Of a DNA stretch of 8,677 nt, positions 1 to 6,250 are shown one piece after another. The stretch is from Clostridium sp. CAG:167 (lineage in GTDB: Bacteria > Bacillota > Clostridia > Lachnospirales > Lachnospiraceae): NCBI GenBank assembly GCA_000433735.1, contig HF998305.1:280-8956 (forward strand). The letters run 5' to 3'. Every line of letters starts with the position of its first letter. Position 1 is the stretch's first letter. Below the pieces are notes generated by a model. The model did no database searches. It was given only the letters and a program-made list of their open reading frames with translations, and had not been told where the DNA came from. Both the position numbers and the translations under genes were made by a program.

Positions 1-702
1 GGTGGTACAGCCAGACATCATAGTCGGCGGTTTCGGTGATGTAAGATTCGCAGTTGTCACCCATGTAGGGATTTTCGTTCCATGCCCCCTTTTGGTAGAG
101 AGAGACCCCCGGAAAACAGAAAGTCAGCTGGTAAAGCTGCTTGTTGTCGTGGATGGTATAGCCGAATCGATCTGCTTTTTGGGGAATCTTGGTACGGAAG
201 GAAAAAGTCAGTTCCGTCTGGCTGCCCGGTGCCAGTAAAACTTGGTCTCCGGCGGAGGCATACAGGATGGAACCATCCCCTTTAGTGTCCAGAGTAAGGG
301 GTGTGTTACCTATGCGCACATCCCACAGCCGGGTGTTTTTTCGCTGCTTTTTAGGCAGGATAGCCGAGGCCCAGTTTCGCAGGCACACGGTTTTGAGAGG
401 ATCTTTCGTGTTGTTTTGGATCGTGGCACAGATTGTTCCGGAAAGTATTTTCTTCTCCGTGTCCAGAGATACACGGCAGGTGTAGCGGCTGGCATATGCC
501 TTGCCGGAATCTGCCCAGATGCTCTGGCCTGTGGCAGGAGAGGCGGAAACTGAGGAATAGGTGGAGACAGAGGTAGGGGGGGGGGGGCGGGGCTGGTGGT
601 GCCGGGGGCTGTAGGTTTCGGGCGGGACCATAGGATTTTCCCGGCCGGGATCAAAAGGATCAGCAGTAAAACAATAGCGGTGCATGTAATTTTTGTCTTC
701 AT
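1..702 (-). CDS. M1-peptidase-like membrane-anchored protein, N-terminal part; frameshifted at a poly-C tract and cut off by the window edge
   Basis: The start at 702 follows a strong AGGAGG six bases upstream. The first ~25 residues (MKTKITCTAIVLLLILLIPA) are a signal peptide or membrane anchor, with no clear lipobox. A Ser/Pro-rich linker follows, and the coding strand then has a 12-base C run (plus-strand G 576-587). With 12 bases the frame soon closes (stop at 310). With 10 or 13 bases it stays open, without any stop, from about 574 to base 1. I translated that second frame: it gives a beta-rich domain ending in motifs such as NENPYMGD and ITETADYDVWLYH. These resemble the N-terminal domain of M1-family zinc aminopeptidases (an ETADYDV-type motif is typical). 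The HExxH active site would lie beyond the window. It sits 18 bp after the anti-sigma gene and is probably cotranscribed with it. The frameshift could be real decay, phase variation or a sequencing error. The family call is from motif memory and is moderate. Confidence 0.6.
576..587. repeat. 12-base G:C homopolymer inside a coding region
   Basis: An uninterrupted run of 12 G on the plus strand falls in the Pro-rich linker just after the membrane anchor of the minus-strand gene. Its length puts the two halves of that gene out of frame; a net change of +1 or -2 bases restores it. Confidence 0.95.
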
Positions 703-720
703 AAGAAACCTCCTGTTATG

Positions 721-1743
721 TTATGGAATGTCTATGGAAAAGCTGGACTCACAGTAGAGTTTTGCTTTTTTTCTCGTTTTGGCATTTAGCAGATCCATGC
801 GGTGGGGGAAACTGCCATCGGCGGTGTAGATGTATAGTTTTGATATGTTTTTCCCTTTTCTTGCGTACAGACTGCGGTTCAGAGGTCCGCTGCCATCCCC
901 GATTTCTTCAAAGGAGACAGGCTGGCCATCCTGATCGAACAAGGCGATCTGGCTTGTGTCAGAAGTCTTTTCTCTGCTGAAAACCACAATCTGATATGGG
1001 GAAAGAAAGATCTTTTCTATTGTTAAGTGGGAATTTACTTTTTTCCCTACATACACTTCCTGACAGGAGTCCGATGGGGCGGAATAAGGAATAGTAAGAT
1101 CCCATTTTCCGGAAATCTCTGTGTCGTTTTCCAAATAAAGTCTGGTAATATGAATCTTTACAAAACCACCCTCTTTTGTAATATCAGATTGATCCAGTTT
1201 CATGATGCCGGCGTAGGTGTGGCGGTTCTCTGCTTTGCCGTCCAGGATAATGTCATAGTCCTCTTTCCCGGCGTCCCGGTTAAAGCCGAACTGGGTTTTC
1301 ATGCAGACAGGAGCATCGGAAAAAACAGCCTCATCCGCCTGGGCCCGGAGGGTGATATAGACAGAAAATCCATCAAAGCAGACTTCGGATGCGCTGAGGT
1401 GCACACCGCCGGAAGAAACTGACAGCCGGGAATTTTCCCCGGGAGAAAGGGGCGTCGCGTGACGATAAGACCCGGAGTATATGGTGTGTTTTTCCACCAG
1501 AGAAAAAATGCTCTGAAGTACGGGAAAACGGCTGGCAAAAGAGGGAGTCACCGATACAAACAGGCAACACAAAAGTAAAACAGAGGCGAGGACGGCGGCA
1601 CCACGCCATGTATATCTGTGAACCGGCAGCGACGCGGGATAATCAGGAAGGTGTGCCAGTGTGACCTCTGTTTTTTCTTTTACAGAGGGGGGGAGAGGTC
1701 TGTTATTTGCGTATTTTTTCATTTTGTGTTTAAATGTGTTCAT
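721..1743 (-). CDS. DUF4179-type membrane anti-sigma factor
   Basis: A 340-residue single-pass membrane protein. It has a basic cytoplasmic N-terminus (about 1-45), one transmembrane segment (about 47-68, AAVLASVLLLCCLFVSV) and a long extracytoplasmic beta-rich part. The region around 45-135 matches the style of DUF4179, and the region after about 225 resembles the DUF5643 domain that often follows it. In Firmicutes such proteins are encoded directly after an ECF sigma factor and are thought to hold it at the membrane until an envelope signal arrives. Here the sigma gene lies only 21 bp upstream, and the start at 1743 has AAAGGAG five bases before it. The signal is unknown. The short cytoplasmic region lacks an obvious zinc-binding anti-sigma (ZAS) motif, so sigma binding is inferred from context. 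Confidence 0.8.
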   Translation of the reverse strand: MNTFKHKMKKYANNRPLPPSVKEKTEVTLAHLPDYPASLPVHRYTWRGAAVLASVLLLCCLFVSVTPSFASRFPVLQSIFSLVEKHTIYSGSYRHATPLSPGENSRLSVSSGGVHLSASEVCFDGFSVYITLRAQADEAVFSDAPVCMKTQFGFNRDAGKEDYDIILDGKAENRHTYAGIMKLDQSDITKEGGFVKIHITRLYLENDTEISGKWDLTIPYSAPSDSCQEVYVGKKVNSHLTIEKIFLSPYQIVVFSREKTSDTSQIALFDQDGQPVSFEEIGDGSGPLNRSLYARKGKNISKLYIYTADGSFPHRMDLLNAKTRKKAKLYCESSFSIDIP

Positions 1744-1764
1744 AAAAGCTCCTTTCTTGATGGA

Positions 1765-2268
1765 TCATGAATTGGAAGAAATATATTGCTTTAAAACTTT
1801 TCTGGCTGTGTGCAGCCGGTTTTTCACGGCACTTGGCGTTATGTCCAAAATATCTGCGATTTCGTGTATTTTGAATTGCTGGGCATAATAAAGTTCCACC
1901 ACGATGCGCTGGTTGTCGGTCAACTGCTGCATCATTTCCTGCCATTCCATCCGAGCGGCAGGATCCGGCGAGATGGAACTGAATGTGCCCTCGTTCAAGT
2001 CCGTGGTCCGGCTGCGCTGACTGTAAAGCCGGTTGCATCGGTTGATCAGGATGCGGGTCATCCAAGTTTTAAAATATCTGGCATGGCGGAGGGTGTCGAT
2101 CTTTTCCCAGCAGATCAGGATGGTGTCCTGCATGGCGTCGGCTGCGTCTTCGTTATTTTTTAATATCGCGTAAGCAATCTGATACATAGATTCACGGTAC
2201 AGGCCGATCAATGTAACAAATGCGTCTTTATCGCGTTTTTGGGCTTGCAAGACGAGTCTTGTATTCAT
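1765..2268 (-). CDS. ECF-family RNA polymerase sigma factor
   Basis: A 167-residue sigma-70 family protein with only regions 2 and 4, as expected for an ECF sigma factor. Region 2 spans about 10-85 and includes NNEDAADAMQDTILICWEKI (region 2.1/2.2 core-binding helix) and YFKTWMTRILINRCN. Region 4 spans about 112-162, with the helix-turn-helix EIADILDITPSAVKNRLHTA that reads the -35 element. I chose the ATG at 2268: an AAAGGA site lies nine bases upstream, whereas the longer reading from a TTG at 2286 would place that site inside the gene. It is followed at 21 bp by its probable anti-sigma partner and then by the M1-like gene, which is a plausible target. I see no clear ECF-type autoregulated promoter; a sigma-A-like promoter at 2300-2328 fits better. 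Confidence 0.92.
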   Translation of the reverse strand: MNTRLVLQAQKRDKDAFVTLIGLYRESMYQIAYAILKNNEDAADAMQDTILICWEKIDTLRHARYFKTWMTRILINRCNRLYSQRSRTTDLNEGTFSSISPDPAARMEWQEMMQQLTDNQRIVVELYYAQQFKIHEIADILDITPSAVKNRLHTARKVLKQYISSNS

Positions 2269-2299
2269 ATGTAAGGATCCTTTCAATTTTGTACATGAA

Positions 2300-2328
2300 A
2301 TTAAAACATATATACATTAGATAATCAA
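2300..2328 (-). promoter_or_regulatory. Likely sigma-A promoter of the sigma/anti-sigma operon
   Basis: On the minus strand, -35 TTGATT (2328-2323) and -10 TTTAAT (2305-2300) are separated by 17 bases. The -10 ends about 31 bases before the sigma-factor ATG. Confidence 0.5.
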
Positions 2329-2362
2329 GAAGGGGATTTGGTTAGATATAACTTGATCCCAA

Positions 2363-2380
2363 TTATAAAAGTTATAAAAG
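2363..2380 (+). repeat. Tandem 9-bp repeat just upstream of the HD-GYP promoter
   Basis: TTATAAAAG occurs twice head to tail and directly abuts the TTGCAT -35 box. Its place suggests a regulator-binding or curved, UP-element-like AT-rich site; the function is inferred. Confidence 0.6.
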
Positions 2381-2409
2381 TTGCATTTTTCCCGGGAAAA
2401 AGTTATACT
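2381..2409 (+). promoter_or_regulatory. Promoter of the HD-GYP/CmpB-like operon with a palindromic spacer
   Basis: -35 TTGCAT (2381-2386) and -10 TATACT (2404-2409) are 17 bases apart, and the start codon lies 31 bases after the -10. The spacer is filled by a perfect 16-bp palindrome, TTTTTCCCGGGAAAAA (2386-2401). A dimeric repressor bound there would block RNA polymerase, so this is a candidate operator. Confidence 0.6.
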
Positions 2410-2440
2410 GGATGAGTGAAAGAGTATGGAGGTACAACGA

Positions 2441-3832
2441 ATGAGAAAAAGTACTAAACATAAAATCCTTTTCTTTTTCCTTGTGCTGATCGGGTTGATA
2501 GCAGGATACACGGCACTGTATATCAGTGTTTCCCGGTTCAATGAGAAAGAAAGAACCATGCCTGTTTTATCCTCCCAGACAGAAACGAAGGGGAAAGATG
2601 AGAGTGTTGCCATTAAGCCAAGGGGCGGAAGTACCGATTCCTGGGTAAAAAAGGTGGCAGCCGCATCCGGTGGGGAAGATGTCTACCAAGGCGCCATTTA
2701 CGATGTGGTAGTACAAAATCACAGTTCTTATGAGATGACAGACTGGAACTTGAAAGTAGAGGCTCCAGAGGACTGTTATATAAATAATGCATGGTGCGGC
2801 AAGGTGGAGATCCATCAGCATACAAAGACGACGGAAAAGGTTCAGACCCTGGACCTTCGGACCTGTGAAGAGCAGGGGATTACATACAAGATAGATGTCC
2901 AGCAAATGGATTCAGATCTGATGATTCCGCTGGATGCAGGAGATTATTTTATTTATTATCCAAGTGCTGCGGCCAAGGAGGAAAAACTGCCTGAGTCGGT
3001 TTCCGGAACGGCGGATGCGCCGGAGATAAAGGTTGGATTTATTGCCTATTATGCCGGGGATAAAAAGGAAGAGGGATTGACCTTTTCTTCTGGTGTATTA
3101 ACATATCATCTTCATGAAACGGCGACGGATATTCCGGCAGCCGGAGTTTTGTTTGGCATTACGGTTTTGTGGATGCTGGGGATCATTGTATGTGTCATGG
3201 TAGAGATCAAGACCAGACAGCTTGTAAAAGAGGCTGAGAATAACGCCCGGATCATCAAACAGTCTATGTCTGCTTTTATGGGATTTATCGATGCCAAGGA
3301 TTCCAGCACCAACGGCCACTCCAAGCGTGTGGCGGTGTATGCGAAAAAACTGGCGCAAAAGTATGGTCTGTCCAAAGAAGAGGTTCAGAACATATTTTAT
3401 ATGGGTCTGATGCACGACTGCGGCAAGATCCGAGTTCCGGATTCAATTCTGTGTAAAAAGGGAAAACTTACGGATGAGGAATTTGGTATTATGAAGACTC
3501 ATACGACGGAGGGAGCCAAACTTCTGAGTGGTTTTACTTCCATACCACAGATTCGGGAGGCGGTGCTTTATCATCATGAACGATATGATGGAAGAGGTTA
3601 TCCGGAAGGTTTGAAGGGAGAAGAGATCCCGTTAGTGGCAAGGATTTTGTGTGTGGCAGATTCCTTTGACGCCATGAACAGCAACCGGTGTTACAGAGAT
3701 CGTCTGACTAAGGAGCAGATTCTGGAACAGCTTCGGAGCAACCGTGGAACCCAGTTTGACCCAGAGATAGTGGACTGTATGCTGGAACTGATTGATTCCG
3801 GTGAGATTACTTTTCATGCCGAAGAGACTTAA
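2441..3832 (+). CDS. Membrane HD-GYP domain phosphodiesterase (probable c-di-GMP hydrolase)
   Basis: 463 residues from the ATG at 2441, chosen because GGAGG lies eight bases upstream; an earlier in-frame ATG at 2426 overlaps that site. Order: transmembrane segment about 9-30, an extracellular beta-rich domain about 60-228, a second transmembrane segment about 233-256, then a cytoplasmic HD-GYP domain about 265-455. The metal-binding set is complete: H293, H325-D326 (HDCGKI), H354, H378-H379 and D407. The signature is present as GRGYPEGL (GYP at 386-388), followed by IPLVARILCVADSFDAM. HD-GYP proteins hydrolyse cyclic di-GMP (some act on related dinucleotides). The extracellular part has paired Trp/Tyr and Cys positions (for example YEMTDWNLKVEAP and NNAWCGKVEI), in the style of carbohydrate-binding beta-sandwich modules; that reading is tentative. 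The layout is that of a transmembrane sensor. It is cotranscribed with the next gene. Confidence 0.92.
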   Translation: MRKSTKHKILFFFLVLIGLIAGYTALYISVSRFNEKERTMPVLSSQTETKGKDESVAIKPRGGSTDSWVKKVAAASGGEDVYQGAIYDVVVQNHSSYEMTDWNLKVEAPEDCYINNAWCGKVEIHQHTKTTEKVQTLDLRTCEEQGITYKIDVQQMDSDLMIPLDAGDYFIYYPSAAAKEEKLPESVSGTADAPEIKVGFIAYYAGDKKEEGLTFSSGVLTYHLHETATDIPAAGVLFGITVLWMLGIIVCVMVEIKTRQLVKEAENNARIIKQSMSAFMGFIDAKDSSTNGHSKRVAVYAKKLAQKYGLSKEEVQNIFYMGLMHDCGKIRVPDSILCKKGKLTDEEFGIMKTHTTEGAKLLSGFTSIPQIREAVLYHHERYDGRGYPEGLKGEEIPLVARILCVADSFDAMNSNRCYRDRLTKEQILEQLRSNRGTQFDPEIVDCMLELIDSGEITFHAEET

Positions 3833-3856
3833 TGATGTGAGACAAAGGAGAAGAAA

Positions 3857-5146
3857 ATGATTTCCATTACGGAGTGGTTGTTTCTGTTTTTAATTTATTC
3901 TTTTGCCGGCTGGATCCTGGAGACGGTTTTAGGAACCATACAGCAGAAGAGATTTACAAATAGAGGTCTGGTAACAGGCCCTTTTTGTGTTATATACGGA
4001 TTTACGGCGGTGTTGATGTCGTTTGTACTGAGGGAATTGACAGGCTTCTGGCTGTTTTTATTCTCCATGGTGCTTGCCACCGTCATTGAGTGGACGGCGG
4101 GGCATCTGATCGAGCGCTTTTTTGGAGAGCGGTGGTGGGATTATTCCCAGGTAAAAAAGAATCTGGACGGGTATGTCTGCCTGCCTGCGTCTCTTGTATG
4201 GGGAGCGTTAGGTTTTGTGGTTGTGCGCTGGGGAAATGGACTGCTTATGTCTCTGATCCGGCTGATCCCATCAGTTTTGAAGACAATACTTGTGCTGGCA
4301 ATCGCAGGATGCCTGATCATCGATATGGCTGCATCGGCTGTTCTTTTGTGGGGAAAATCGGTACATCCTGAGAAATGGGAAAAAACGAATAATGAGTTTG
4401 AGCATATTAGCAGACGGCTGGGAAACTGGATCACAGAGCGGATGCAGAGGCGTATCCACAAGGCCTATCCCAAGGCTAGAAAGGTGGAGAAACAGCCGAA
4501 GAACAAGACGGTTTTTGCCTATGGATGCAGTTTTTATAAAATTCTGTGGATCTTTTTCATTGGGGCTTTTTTGGGGGATATTACGGAGACGATCTTCTGC
4601 CGGCTGACGGATGGTGTGTGGATGAGCCGCAGCAGTGTAGTGTGGGGACCCTTCAGCATTGTGTGGGGCCTGGGAGCGGCGTTTCTGACGGTGCTTTTGT
4701 ATAAGTACAGAGACAGAGACCGTTTTTTCCTGTTTGCTGTGGGGACGCTGCTGGGAGGCGTGTATGAATATTTTTGCAGTGTTTTTACAGAGATTGTCTT
4801 TGGCAAGGTGTTCTGGGATTACAGTGATATTCCGTTTAACATAGGTGGACGGGTAAATCTTTTGTACTGCTTTTTCTGGGGCGTAGCGGTGGTTGTGTGG
4901 TTCCATTATGTGTATCCGCCTATTTCCCGCTGGATTGAAAAGATCCCGAAAAAGGCGGGAACAGCAGCCAGCTGGTGCCTGATCCTGTTTATGTGCTGCA
5001 ATGTGGTGATGTCTTGCATGGCACTGGTGCGGTACGAAAAACGTTCCGTGGATCCGACGCCCCACAATGCCGTGGAGACATGGCTGGATGAGCATTATGG
5101 GGACGGAAGGATGGAGAAGATCTATCCGAATGCCAAGAAGGCGTAG
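3857..5146 (+). CDS. CmpB-like multi-pass membrane protein (PF06541 type), internally duplicated
   Basis: A 429-residue polytopic membrane protein with AAAGGAG six bases before the ATG and only 24 bp after the HD-GYP gene. It contains two copies of the same module. The first (about 5-165) has GPFCVIYG at 41-48, an acidic/aromatic membrane motif around E78-W79, and WWDYS at 93-97. The second (about 222-352) has WGPFSIVWG at 263-271, GGVYEYFCS at 300-308 and WDYSDIPFNIGG at 320-331. A basic, hydrophilic linker (about 168-218) separates them, and a further hydrophobic segment (about 370-391) precedes a short C-terminal tail. The family is often labelled putative ABC transporter permease, but no ATPase partner is present here and transport is unproven. 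Pairing with an HD-GYP enzyme suggests a cell-envelope role linked to dinucleotide signalling, which is inference. The gene ends 11 bp from the convergent hipA remnant, with no terminator hairpin visible between them. Confidence 0.85.
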   Translation: MISITEWLFLFLIYSFAGWILETVLGTIQQKRFTNRGLVTGPFCVIYGFTAVLMSFVLRELTGFWLFLFSMVLATVIEWTAGHLIERFFGERWWDYSQVKKNLDGYVCLPASLVWGALGFVVVRWGNGLLMSLIRLIPSVLKTILVLAIAGCLIIDMAASAVLLWGKSVHPEKWEKTNNEFEHISRRLGNWITERMQRRIHKAYPKARKVEKQPKNKTVFAYGCSFYKILWIFFIGAFLGDITETIFCRLTDGVWMSRSSVVWGPFSIVWGLGAAFLTVLLYKYRDRDRFFLFAVGTLLGGVYEYFCSVFTEIVFGKVFWDYSDIPFNIGGRVNLLYCFFWGVAVVVWFHYVYPPISRWIEKIPKKAGTAASWCLILFMCCNVVMSCMALVRYEKRSVDPTPHNAVETWLDEHYGDGRMEKIYPNAKKA

Positions 5147-5157
5147 GGCGGTTGAAG

Positions 5158-5580
5158 TTACCTGATAATTTCCGTTCTTTCCGAGATGATTTTTTTTAAG
5201 CGTTCATTCAGCTCGTCAGGGAGCAGTGATTCATCACACATTTCCAGCCACCGCGGGGTGAGTCTGACAAGGCTTTGGATAAGTTTGGATGCTGTCGGAC
5301 GAGATATGCCGCAGGTGTCAGCAAATTTTAGAAAATCATTTTTGCGGAGGTTCATTTTCTTGCCGTTCATAGCCAGAGCAAATTGTTCTTTGTCGGTAGG
5401 CATATTGGCATTTACAGGAAGCAGATCATAGGCAGGAGAAAGTGCATATTCTCCTGAACTCTCGGCGGTTTCAAGCAGTGAAAAATTTTTCAAGTGCATA
5501 TCGGAATTGCCGACAATAAAACAGAAAACCAGCCTTATATAAAATTCCGTCATATCAATACCGACTCTGGATGAATACAG
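5158..5580 (-). pseudogene. HipA/HipT kinase remnant, C-terminal lobe only
   Basis: From an ATG at 5553 this encodes 131 residues matching the C-terminal half of HipA-type serine/threonine kinases. It has the catalytic loop VGNSDMHLKNFSLL (catalytic Asp 18) and the DFG-equivalent YALSPAYDLLPV (metal-binding Asp 43), followed by the helical C-lobe. Homologous residues (YSSRVGID) continue upstream of the ATG to the TGA that ends hipB, in the same reading frame. No ribosome binding site precedes 5553. The HipA N-terminal domain (HipS in split systems), the glycine-rich/ATP-binding N-lobe and the regulatory serine loop are all absent. It therefore cannot be a working kinase and is most simply the scar of a deletion that fused the end of hipB to the middle of the toxin gene. 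In the intact system the toxin phosphorylates an aminoacyl-tRNA synthetase and is held by HipB. Confidence 0.8.
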
Positions 5581-5784
5581 TCATTTATTTTTCTTCTTTC
5601 CGGCAACGGCCTGAGCGTTAAACATTGCAAGTGCCACATTAACTTTGTCCATACGAACGGTCTCTTTGCCTTGTTCAAGTTCACGTACAAATCGAAGTCC
5701 CAGCCCTGAACGCAAAGCAAATTGTTCCTGCGTCAAGCCAGCCGCTTTTCTATTTTCCTTAACAAATTCCGCAATCGGGTTCAT
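5581..5784 (-). CDS. hipB: HipB-like XRE-family antitoxin/repressor
   Basis: A 67-residue helix-turn-helix protein starting at 5784, with AAGGAG seven bases upstream. Nearly all of it is one XRE/Cro-type domain: VKENRKAAGLTQEQFALRSG (helices 1-2) and GLGLRFVRELEQGKETVRMD (recognition helix and the RELEQGK motif typical of HipB/y4mF regulators). A short Lys-rich tail follows. HipB normally neutralises HipA and represses its own operon. Here the toxin is reduced to a C-terminal scrap in the same frame just downstream, so this is an orphan antitoxin that may survive as a DNA-binding regulator. Two CCC-N4-GGG palindromes with TATA flanks lie in its promoter region, as expected for autoregulation. 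Partial copies of this gene recur at 6763-6811 and 7673-7747. Confidence 0.85.
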   Translation of the reverse strand: MNPIAEFVKENRKAAGLTQEQFALRSGLGLRFVRELEQGKETVRMDKVNVALAMFNAQAVAGKKKNK

Positions 5785-5816
5785 TCGTTTACTCCTTATA
5801 ATTTAAAATTATGGTT

Positions 5817-5845
5817 ATTTTATACCCTTTCGGGTGCTGTGTCAG
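5817..5845 (-). promoter_or_regulatory. hipB promoter with embedded operator 1
   Basis: On the minus strand, -35 CTGACA (5845-5840) and -10 TAAAAT (5822-5817) have a 17-base spacer. The plus-strand inverted repeat TATACCC-TTTC-GGGT (5821-5835) fills most of the spacer and touches the -10, so a bound HipB dimer would shut the promoter. E. coli HipB uses TATCC-N8-GGATA operators; the half-sites here are similar in style but not identical. Confidence 0.55.
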
Positions 5846-5861
5846 CGAATGAAATAAAAAA

Positions 5862-5881
5862 TAATCCCGTTCGGGTATAAT
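5862..5881 (+). promoter_or_regulatory. Operator 2, abutting a divergent TATAAT box
   Basis: TAATCCC-GTTC-GGGTATA (5862-5879) is a second palindrome of the same CCC-N4-GGG type, 41 bp from operator 1. Its right arm runs into a perfect TATAAT (5876-5881), which could be the -10 of a rightward promoter for the 47-residue ORF at 5904. No good -35 is visible at the right distance. Confidence 0.5.
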
Positions 5882-5903
5882 TGAAGCGTTGATAAGGAGG
5901 AAG

Positions 5904-6047
5904 ATGAAGGGTTTGAATGTGAAGAAAGTACAGGAAATGTTCAAACGATGGAGATTCCGTCTGAGTGACATTGAGTATGGCGTGGATGTTGTGTATACTG
6001 GAAGGGTACTTAAACGCTCCAACCCAACAAGAGAAGGATTATTTTGA
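5904..6047 (+). CDS. Small hypothetical ORF, 47 residues, divergent from hipB
   Basis: Starts MKGLNVKKVQEMFKRWRFRL and is followed by SDIEYGVDVVYTG and a short unrelated-looking tail. AAGGAGG stands only three bases before the ATG, closer than usual. I do not recognise the family. The case for a gene is a second copy of the core at 7789-7941, where 50 nt are identical (5955-6004 here) and encode FRLSDIEYGVDVVYTG in the same frame. After that block the two reading frames differ because of a 14-nt insertion or deletion, so at least one copy has a scrambled C-terminus. It may be the N-terminal remnant of a longer gene that once lay divergent from hipB. Confidence 0.4.
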   Translation: MKGLNVKKVQEMFKRWRFRLSDIEYGVDVVYTGRVLKRSNPTREGLF

Positions 6048-6085
6048 AGGTAATCAAGTTGATCGCAGAATCAATAAAATAAATG

Positions 6086-6113
6086 TTGAAAAACGGACTT
6101 AATTGGGTATAAT
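6086..6113 (+). promoter_or_regulatory. Promoter of the toxI-toxN operon
   Basis: -35 TTGAAA (6086-6091), 16-base spacer, perfect -10 TATAAT (6108-6113). Transcription would start near 6120, just before the first RNA repeat. The strong promoter directly ahead of tandem repeats and a terminator is the standard type III TA layout. Confidence 0.8.
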
Positions 6114-6119
6114 GTAGGT

Positions 6120-6198
6120 AGAAGGTGATGCACAGCCTAATAAATGAGCGAGTTATAAGTGGGTGATGCACAGCCCGTAAATGAGCGAGTTAACAGAT
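6120..6198 (+). ncRNA. toxI: ToxI-type type III antitoxin RNA (two repeats)
   Basis: Between the promoter and the terminator lie two near-identical direct repeats, each beginning GGTGATGCACAGCC and containing AAATGAGCGAGTTA. Type III antitoxins are short RNAs of this kind: each processed repeat folds into a pseudoknot and binds ToxN in a ring-like complex. The repeats carry an AAAT motif at 6142-6145 and 6179-6182, 37 nt apart. ToxN enzymes studied elsewhere cut at A-rich sites such as AAAU, so this is a candidate processing site. The GGUGAU start resembles, from memory, the start of the Pectobacterium ToxI repeat. Only two copies are present, few compared with the 5.5 of the classic ToxI but comparable to some other type III families. 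The identification relies mainly on position before a clear toxN. Confidence 0.85.
6124..6198 (+). repeat. Two tandem ~37-38-nt repeats of the antitoxin RNA
   Basis: Copy 1 is 6124-6161 and copy 2 is 6162-6198. They match along most of their length; copy 2 is one base shorter in the middle (TAAT against CGT) and differs in the last few bases before the terminator stem. Confidence 0.92.
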
Positions 6199-6238
6199 GG
6201 GGCATATTATAATATTATAATATGCCCCCTATTTTTTT
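6199..6238 (+). terminator. Attenuating terminator between toxI and toxN
   Basis: A perfect 30-nt palindrome (6199-6228) has a GGGGC/GCCCC base and AT-rich upper stem, followed by a run of seven T (6232-6238). In type III systems such a terminator keeps antitoxin RNA in excess and lets only some transcripts read into the toxin gene. The toxN ribosome binding site begins immediately after the T run. Confidence 0.93.
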
Positions 6239-6250
6239 GGGAGGATAAAG

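Noticed and set aside
310..575. C-terminal part of the 130-residue minus-strand reading frame as real protein
   Set aside because: After the poly-C tract this frame is low-complexity and unlike a protein domain, while the alternative frame is open to the window edge and gives the M1-like sequence.
4271..5095. Long minus-strand reading frame (274 codons) opposite the CmpB-like gene
   Set aside because: It lies entirely antisense to a well-supported membrane protein gene, is rich in His/Pro/Gln as antisense shadows often are, and has no family motif.
5147..5157. Bidirectional terminator between the CmpB-like gene and the hipA remnant
   Set aside because: Only 11 bases separate the stop codons, and no hairpin with a T run is visible there.
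5789..6022. Minus-strand 77-codon frame opposite the small ORF, also mirrored at 7758-8075
   Set aside because: It is similar in both copies only because the DNA is duplicated. It runs through the hipB promoter, has no ribosome binding site, and one copy overlaps relB.
6124..6198. Two direct repeats as a tiny CRISPR array
   Set aside because: The repeats are contiguous with no unique spacers, and they lie between a promoter and a terminator ahead of toxN; this is the type III antitoxin layout.
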